This document shows, piece after piece, positions 59,820 to 64,000 of a stretch of DNA of 64,000 bases. Source of the stretch: Paracoccaceae bacterium (GTDB taxonomy: Bacteria; Pseudomonadota; Alphaproteobacteria; Rhodobacterales; Rhodobacteraceae); NCBI GenBank assembly GCA_024304985.1, contig JAMWZC010000001.1:620001-684000 (forward strand), in the 5' to 3' direction. Made by a program: the position numbers and the translations under genes. The notes under the pieces are model-generated. The model saw only the letters and a program-made list of their open reading frames with translations. It was not told where the DNA came from and did no database searches. Every line of letters begins with the position of its first letter. The first letter of the stretch is position 1.

Positions 59820-61052
59820 ATGTCGCTCGATACCCCTGCCGCCCTTCCCCCCAACACCTATGACGCGGAACCCATCCCGCCCGCGGCCCGGGCCGAGATC
59901 GAACGCCTGCTGCAAACGGGGGACCTGTTCCGTTACACCTCGACCGAGGCGTCGCCGGTGGCGCTTCTGGAACGGGAGTTCGCGGCGATGATGGGCGTGC
60001 GCTATGCTTTGGCGGTCTCCTCCTGCTCCGCCGCGTTGTTCCTGTCGCTCAAGGCGCTGGACCTGCCACGGGGGGCAAAGGTGCTGATCCCGGCGTTTAC
60101 CTTTGCTGCCGTGCCCTCGTCCATCGTGCATGCCGATTGCGTCCCGGTCCTGTGCGAGGTGGGCGAGAATTACCGCATCGACATGGCCGATTTCGCGGCC
60201 AAGCTGCCCGACGTGCAGGCCGTGATGATCAGCCATATGCGCGGGCACACATCCGACATGGATGCGATCATGGCGCTGTCTGACGCGGCAGGGGTCCCGG
60301 TGATCGAGGATGCGGCCCATTCCCTGGGCACCACATGGCATGGCAAGATCATCGGCAGCATCGGCAAGATGGGCTGTTTTTCGTTCCAGAGCTACAAGCT
60401 CCTGAACGCGGGCGAGGGTGGCATCCTGATTTCCGACGATGCCGATCTGGTGGCCCGCGCCATCATCATGTCCGGCGCTTACGAGCATAACTGGAAGAAA
60501 CACGGCAGTCTGGATCCGGCCGCGCAGGCCGATCTGGAGGCAGCCTTTGCCCGCTGGCAGAACAAGCTGCCGCTTTACAATCTGCGCCTCAACAACCTGA
60601 GCGCGGCGCTTATCCGGCCGCAACTGGCGGAAATGGCCCGGCGCGTGGCGGATGGGCGGCGCAACCATGATTATGTGGCGGCGAAACTGAACGCCTCGCC
60701 CTGGATCGAGGTGCCCGAGAAACTGGCCCCCGAAGAACGCGCGCCCGATTCCATCCAGTTCAACATGGTCGGCATGTCGGATGACGATATCCGCGCCTTT
60801 GCGGATGCCGCCGCCCGGCGCGGCGTCAAGGTGCAGGTTTTCGGGATGAGTGCCGATAACGCCCGCGCCTTCTGGAACTGGCAGTTTCTGGGCGATATCC
60901 CCGCCCTGCCCCAGACCCGCGCCATGCTGATGCGCGCCTGCGACACCCGCCTACCCGCGCGCCTGCAGCTGCCGGAACTGGATGTGATCGCCGATGCCCT
61001 GATCGCCGCCGCGCAAGAGGTGATGGGCAATCTGCGGGCCTATGCCACCTAG
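59820..61052 (+). CDS. DegT/DnrJ/EryC1/StrS-family aminotransferase
   Basis: This is 410 residues in PLP fold type I. SSCSAALFLSLKAL (about 67-80), IPAFTFAAVPSSI (about 90) and VIEDAAHSLGTTWHGK (Asp164 for the PLP pyridine) are visible. The PLP lysine is Lys193 in FSFQSYKLLNAGEGG. Most family members aminate nucleotide sugars, but this one lies in an amine catabolism cluster with no sugar genes, so it may act on a product of that pathway. The last four bases overlap the end of the convergent LysR gene. Confidence 0.87.
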   Translation: MSLDTPAALPPNTYDAEPIPPAARAEIERLLQTGDLFRYTSTEASPVALLEREFAAMMGVRYALAVSSCSAALFLSLKALDLPRGAKVLIPAFTFAAVPSSIVHADCVPVLCEVGENYRIDMADFAAKLPDVQAVMISHMRGHTSDMDAIMALSDAAGVPVIEDAAHSLGTTWHGKIIGSIGKMGCFSFQSYKLLNAGEGGILISDDADLVARAIIMSGAYEHNWKKHGSLDPAAQADLEAAFARWQNKLPLYNLRLNNLSAALIRPQLAEMARRVADGRRNHDYVAAKLNASPWIEVPEKLAPEERAPDSIQFNMVGMSDDDIRAFADAAARRGVKVQVFGMSADNARAFWNWQFLGDIPALPQTRAMLMRACDTRLPARLQLPELDVIADALIAAAQEVMGNLRAYAT

Positions 61053-62014
61053 ATAAGCGTCAATTGCCCGGCCATGAAGGGATGCGCCTGAATGGCCGGG
61101 GTCACGATGATGTCACGCAACAGCGGCCTTAGCCGCTCTGCCACCTGAGCGGGCATGTCCTGCAACACGCCCTTGCGCGCCGTCAGGGAAATCGTGCGCG
61201 ACAGCGGCGCGAAGGGCAGTTCGAACACATCCAGCCGGTCGGCAAAGCGCCGCGCCCGCATCAGGGCCAGCGGCGTCAGGATCGTCCAGCCCGCGCCCTG
61301 CGCTACCAGCGCCAGAATGGCGTGATAGCTGTCCAGTTCGAACCGATGCGCCAGCGTCAGGTTCTGCCGCGCCAGATGCGCCGCGATCAACCGGCCCATG
61401 TAATGCCGCGTCGTGTATTGCACCAAAGGCAGGGTTTTCAACTGCTTGAGCACGTCACGATCCGGGCGCAACGCCCCCTTGGCGGTGGCCACGACGAAGC
61501 CTTCGGTCAAAAGCGGATGCAGCTCCATCCAGTCGGCCTCGGCCCCCATATCGGCGGCCACGATCACATCCAGCGCGCGCGCGTCCAACTGGTCATGCAG
61601 GTGATGGCTGGCCCCGGTTTCCAGCAGGAACTGGCAGCCTTTCAGACTGGCCGCCAGATCGGTCAGCAGGCGCGGCGTCACATCGGCCTCGAAATCCTCG
61701 ATCATGCCCAGCCTGAACCGGGTCAAGGCCGACAGATCGGCCATCGCCAGCTCGGCCCGCGCCAAAGACGCCTCGTTCAGAATGATGCCCGCCCGCCTGC
61801 GGAACAACTCGCCCGCCGGGGTCAGGGTCACGGGGCGCGCGTTGCGTTGCAGCAGCGTGGCCCCGATCGCGCCTTCCAGATTGGTCAATTGCTGGCTGAC
61901 CGCCGAGGCGCTGGCGCCAAGGCGGCGCGCGGCGGCCGAGATGCTACCCTCTTCCGCCGTGGCCACGAAAACCTCGATCCCCCAGAGGGTTATGCGACCG
62001 GGGCTGTCGACCAT
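61049..62014 (-). CDS. LysR-family transcriptional regulator
   Basis: This is 321 residues from ATG 62014. The N-terminal winged helix-turn-helix (about 10-68) reads WGIEVFVATAEEGSISAAA, RRLGASASAVSQQLTNLEG and TPAGELFRRRAG. The C-terminal effector domain (about 95-310) includes LRLGMIED-like FRLGMIEDFEADVTPRLL and VQYTTRHYMGRLIAAH. It is likely the regulator of the adjacent amine cluster, which it faces tail-to-tail. It starts only seven bases after phaR on the same strand, so it may be transcribed with phaR instead. Confidence 0.93.
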   Translation of the reverse strand: MVDSPGRITLWGIEVFVATAEEGSISAAARRLGASASAVSQQLTNLEGAIGATLLQRNARPVTLTPAGELFRRRAGIILNEASLARAELAMADLSALTRFRLGMIEDFEADVTPRLLTDLAASLKGCQFLLETGASHHLHDQLDARALDVIVAADMGAEADWMELHPLLTEGFVVATAKGALRPDRDVLKQLKTLPLVQYTTRHYMGRLIAAHLARQNLTLAHRFELDSYHAILALVAQGAGWTILTPLALMRARRFADRLDVFELPFAPLSRTISLTARKGVLQDMPAQVAERLRPLLRDIIVTPAIQAHPFMAGQLTLI

Positions 62015-62021
62015 GACGGGA

Positions 62022-62591
62022 TCACTTGCCCATCTTGGACAGTTTCGTCTGCAAGTCCTGCAACTGGCGCTTGATCTCGTCCAGCCCGGCCTCGTCATCC
62101 TTGTCGGTATCCGCCTCGCGCGCAGGGCCGGACGATCCCACGGGCCATCCGCTTTTCAGACCGCCGGTCATCGCCTTCAGGAACGCCTCCTGCTGGGCCT
62201 GCATCGCCTCGAATCCGGGCAGCTTGGCCATGGGCGTGACCCGGGCCATATTTTCCATCATCTTGGACTGGCTGTCGCGCAGCATGTCAAAGGACATGGC
62301 CAGGAATTGCGGCACAACCGACCCGGCCTGCGTGGTATAGCTGCGCACCAGATCGGTCAGCACATTCACCGGCAGCATCGTCTCGCCCCGACTTTCATGT
62401 TCGGCGATGATCTGCAGCAGATATTGCCGCGTCAGGTCGTCGCCGGATTTCAGATCGACGATCTGCACCTCGCGACCCTCGCGGATGAAACCGGCGATAT
62501 CCTCAAGCGTGACGTAATCGCTGGTTTCGGTATTGTACAAACGGCGACTGGCATAACGCTTGATCAGAAGCGGTTTCTTGTCTTCGGCCAC
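62022..62591 (-). CDS. phaR: Polyhydroxyalkanoate synthesis repressor PhaR
   Basis: This is 189 residues from GTG 62591, with GGGGAGG upstream. The N-terminal DNA-binding domain (about 8-70) is the PHA accumulation regulator signature: LLIKRYASRRLYNTETSDYV, then TLEDIAGFIREG and VQIVDLKSGDDLTRQYLLQI. A PHB accumulation region (about 75-130) and a coiled-coil C-terminus with Asp/Lys follow. PhaR represses phasin genes until granules titrate it away. A 17-bp dyad of the same type as those at phaP lies 17 bases upstream, so autoregulation is likely. LysR follows after seven bases. Confidence 0.95.
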   Translation of the reverse strand: MAEDKKPLLIKRYASRRLYNTETSDYVTLEDIAGFIREGREVQIVDLKSGDDLTRQYLLQIIAEHESRGETMLPVNVLTDLVRSYTTQAGSVVPQFLAMSFDMLRDSQSKMMENMARVTPMAKLPGFEAMQAQQEAFLKAMTGGLKSGWPVGSSGPAREADTDKDDEAGLDEIKRQLQDLQTKLSKMGK

Positions 62592-62608
62592 GGGCGACCC
62601 TCCCCTTG

Positions 62609-62625
62609 ATGCAGCACTGCAGCAT
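62609..62625. promoter_or_regulatory. PhaR operator candidate upstream of phaR
   Basis: ATGCAGC-ACT-GCAGCAT fits the pattern ATGCNGC-N3-GCNGCAT shared with two sites at phaP. It also contains two direct copies of TGCAGCA. TGC-rich PhaR sites are known in Paracoccus and Rhodobacter. Confidence 0.72.
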
Positions 62626-62644
62626 AGCTTAGGCCCATGCAGAA

Positions 62645-62738
62645 CAAAAAGAAAGGGCGGGCACAATGGCCCGCCCTCGCGTGTCGCATCCCAGGGAGGA
62701 GGAGAAGGATGCGTCAGTGCGTTCGTTACCGTCCGCGA
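62645..62738 (-). ncRNA. Candidate CCUCCUCCC-loop sRNA in the phaP 3' UTR
   Basis: Directly after the phaP stop, the minus strand holds a 7-bp stem CGCATCC/GGATGCG (62707-62713 with 62685-62691) whose 15-nt loop contains CTCCTCCTCCC. It is followed by a strong terminator. Alphaproteobacterial CcsR or cuckoo RNAs carry CCUCCUCCC in hairpin loops and are often released from 3' regions of mRNAs. Expression here is not shown. Confidence 0.55.
62646..62676 (-). terminator. Rho-independent terminator of phaP
   Basis: GGGCGGGC and GCCCGCCC form an 8-bp GC stem with a 6-nt loop, followed on the minus strand by TTTCTTTTT. It ends the phaP transcript and separates it from the phaR promoter. Confidence 0.92.
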
Positions 62739-63182
62739 TTACTTCGCAGCGGCTTTTTTCGCCACGGTGGTCGCGTCCTTGGCGGCTTTCTGCACAGCGG
62801 CAGAAGCTTCCTCGGTCATGTCCTTGCCGGCAGCCATCAGCAGTTCGACGGTGTCCATCTGCATTTTCTTGGCGACTTCGGCGAAAGCGGCCATGTACTC
62901 GGCCGATGCTTCTGCCTGAGCCGATGCGAAATCGGTCATGGCTTTGGCGTAATCGGCAGGCTCTGCCTTCACTTTGGTCATTTCGGCCAGCTTGGACAGC
63001 GTGTCCTTGGTCCATTTGGTCGAGATCTCGGTCGATTTCTCGGCCGCGGTCAGGGCCAGACCCGACAGTTTCTCGTTCAGGGTCGCCTGAGTCTTGAAGG
63101 CGTCTTCCATCGACTTGGTGTCAACGGGGAATGCGCCCATCATGTCTTTCATCATGGCGGTGAAATCTTGCGTCTTGGCCAT
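62739..63182 (-). CDS. phaP: Phasin
   Basis: This is 147 residues from ATG 63182, with AAAAGGATC upstream. Phasins coat polyhydroxyalkanoate granules and control their number and size. The protein is all-helical and amphipathic: DFTAMMKDMMGAFPVDTKSM (about 6-25), then AFKTQATLNEKLSGLALTAA, KWTKDTLSKLAEMTKVKAEP and YAKAMTDFASAQAEASAEYM. The tail is Ala/Lys-rich (AAVQKAAKDATTVAKKAAAK), as in PhaP-type phasins. It lies between phaC and phaR, has its own strong promoter with two PhaR sites, and ends in a UTR that may release an sRNA. Confidence 0.93.
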   Translation of the reverse strand: MAKTQDFTAMMKDMMGAFPVDTKSMEDAFKTQATLNEKLSGLALTAAEKSTEISTKWTKDTLSKLAEMTKVKAEPADYAKAMTDFASAQAEASAEYMAAFAEVAKKMQMDTVELLMAAGKDMTEEASAAVQKAAKDATTVAKKAAAK

Positions 63183-63237
63183 TGTCTTGATCCTTTTCGT
63201 GCTTTCCGGGCCCACCCCGGTGTTTGAAGCTGCACCC

Positions 63238-63266
63238 AATATGCATGCTGCAACGCGGCATTTCAA
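63238..63266 (-). promoter_or_regulatory. Sigma-70-like promoter of phaP
   Basis: On the minus strand TTGAAA (63261-63266) and CATATT (63238-63243) are spaced by 17 bases, 55 bases before the phaP ATG. The spacer is filled by a PhaR-type operator, so repressor binding would exclude RNA polymerase. Confidence 0.7.
63245..63261. promoter_or_regulatory. PhaR operator candidate A (in the phaP promoter spacer)
   Basis: ATGCTGC-AAC-GCGGCAT is an imperfect dyad of pattern ATGCYGC-N3-GCRGCAT. It lies between the -35 and -10 hexamers of phaP. Confidence 0.78.
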
Positions 63267-63273
63267 GGATTTT

Positions 63274-63290
63274 ATGCCGCATCGCAGCAT
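63274..63290. promoter_or_regulatory. PhaR operator candidate B (upstream of the phaP -35)
   Basis: ATGCCGC-ATC-GCAGCAT is the same 17-bp pattern as site A in opposite orientation. The centres of A and B are 29 bases apart, close to three helical turns, so two PhaR dimers or tetramers could bind side by side. Confidence 0.78.
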
Positions 63291-63312
63291 AATTTCTTTT
63301 ATGTCTTGTGAA

Positions 63313-64000
63313 TCAGTCCCTTGCAGGCGGAAGCACATATGTTCCGGGTGCCGGACACAGCGGTGGATGGGTAGAATCACCCGGTTCCCTAGCGTCAACC
63401 GTCTTGCCCGACCGCTTGGCCAGCCACTTGCCCCAGCGCGGCCACCAGCTGCCCTCGTGGAAGTCAGCCTTGCCCTTCCAGTCGTCGGCGGGCAGGCTCA
63501 TGTCCTCGTTGGTGTAATGGCCGTATTTCTTCTTGGTGGGCGGGTTGATGATCCCCGCGATATGGCCCGACTGCGACAGGATGAAGGTGCGGTCATTCGA
63601 CCCCATGCCCTGCGCGCCGCGATAGCTGTCCTTCCAGGCCGCGATGTGATCGGTCTCGCAGGCGATCAGACAGACGGGCAGATCCACCTCGGACAGTTGC
63701 AACCGCGTGCCCAGCAAGTCGATCCCCTCTCCGGCGAAACGGTTCTGCTGGCAGAGCCAGCGCAGATACTCCACCACCATGCGCGCGGGCAGGTTCGTGC
63801 CGTCGCCGTTCCAATACAGCAGATCAAAGGCGGGCGGTGCCTCACCCAGCATATAGCTTTTGATGGCAGGCCCATAAATCAGGTCGTTCGACCGCAGGAA
63901 CGAGAACGTCCGCGCCATGATGAAGGACCGCAACACGCCATTCTCGGCCACCTCGGCCTCGATCCCGTCGATGAAATCATCCTGAAGGAAGGGCGTGAAT
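63313..64000 (-). CDS. phaC: Poly(3-hydroxyalkanoate) polymerase, C-terminal part (cut by window edge)
   Basis: The visible 228 codons are the C-terminal end; the start lies beyond the right edge. The segment contains NDLIYGPAIKSYMLGEAPPA and the class I PHA synthase block FDLLYWNGDGTNLPARM. Two members of the catalytic triad are visible: Asp in ACETDHIAAW and His in SQSGHIAGIINPP (the nucleophilic Cys is upstream, outside the window). WKGKADFHEGSWWPRW follows near the end. PhaC polymerises hydroxyacyl-CoA on the granule surface. It is upstream of phaP on the same strand, with the phaP promoter between them. Confidence 0.96.
   Translation of the reverse strand, partial: FTPFLQDDFIDGIEAEVAENGVLRSFIMARTFSFLRSNDLIYGPAIKSYMLGEAPPAFDLLYWNGDGTNLPARMVVEYLRWLCQQNRFAGEGIDLLGTRLQLSEVDLPVCLIACETDHIAAWKDSYRGAQGMGSNDRTFILSQSGHIAGIINPPTKKKYGHYTNEDMSLPADDWKGKADFHEGSWWPRWGKWLAKRSGKTVDAREPGDSTHPPLCPAPGTYVLPPARD

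Overview
This window is chromosomal DNA of an alphaproteobacterium, most likely a member of the Rhodobacteraceae (Roseobacter/Rhodobacter group). The base composition is GC-rich and most genes are closely packed. The evidence for the assignment is the set of neighbourhoods (glyQ-glyS-ppdK, hflK-hflC-DUF2065-degP, phaC-phaP-phaR, ispZ-transporter-ftsY), lineage-typical small families (DUF1127, DUF2842), a SAM-II riboswitch before metZ, and a LexA box of the GTTC-N7-GTTC type. The content is almost entirely housekeeping and metabolic. I see no rRNA, tRNA, CRISPR array, insertion sequence or prophage.

Layout. 1-13.4 kb: folB (cut by the left edge), a SleB-type cell-wall hydrolase, a pyruvate phosphate dikinase homologue with an altered ATP-grasp motif, glyS/glyQ, an exported protease-like protein that has lost its catalytic triad, trkH, two DUF1127 proteins and folE2. 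13.5-21.3 kb: a small exported HExxH protein, a membrane-anchored NYN-type RNase, metZ under a SAM-II riboswitch, ispZ, a DMT transporter, ftsY, an exported protein and an AlkB-like monooxygenase. 21.3-28.1 kb: xseA, purD, a [2Fe-2S] ferredoxin, an orphan DnaE2-type OB-fold protein directly under a LexA box, a lipoprotein, and a zinc-type CobW GTPase behind a Zur-box-like palindrome. 28.2-36.7 kb: the membrane quality-control cluster hflK-hflC-DUF2065-degP, gor, a BenE transporter, a GT25 glycosyltransferase and rpiA. 36.8-51.1 kb: a GST, sdaA, two tandem DMT exporters, thiN, a long acidic low-complexity protein, purA, secG, pyrG, and a pair of TerB-fold genes joined to a PhnD-like protein.

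The right part holds two coordinated systems. From 51.3 to 62.0 kb a polar amino-acid ABC transporter (ATPase, binding protein, two permeases) is followed by two glutamine-synthetase-like ligases, a class-I glutamine amidotransferase, a PuuB-like FAD oxidase, a DegT-type aminotransferase and a LysR regulator. This looks like uptake and gamma-glutamyl-dependent catabolism of an amine or amino acid. From 62.0 kb to the right edge is the polyhydroxyalkanoate granule module phaR, phaP, phaC. Three 17-bp dyads of one pattern lie upstream of phaR and phaP, and one of them fills the spacer of a good phaP promoter. The phaP 3' UTR carries a hairpin with the CCUCCUCCC loop typical of alphaproteobacterial anti-Shine-Dalgarno sRNAs, followed by a strong terminator.

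The points most worth follow-up are the SOS-box-driven orphan DnaE2 OB-fold gene, the phaP 3'-UTR sRNA candidate, the PPDK homologue with a rewritten nucleotide site, the pseudo-protease, and a dispersed intergenic element present in four copies.
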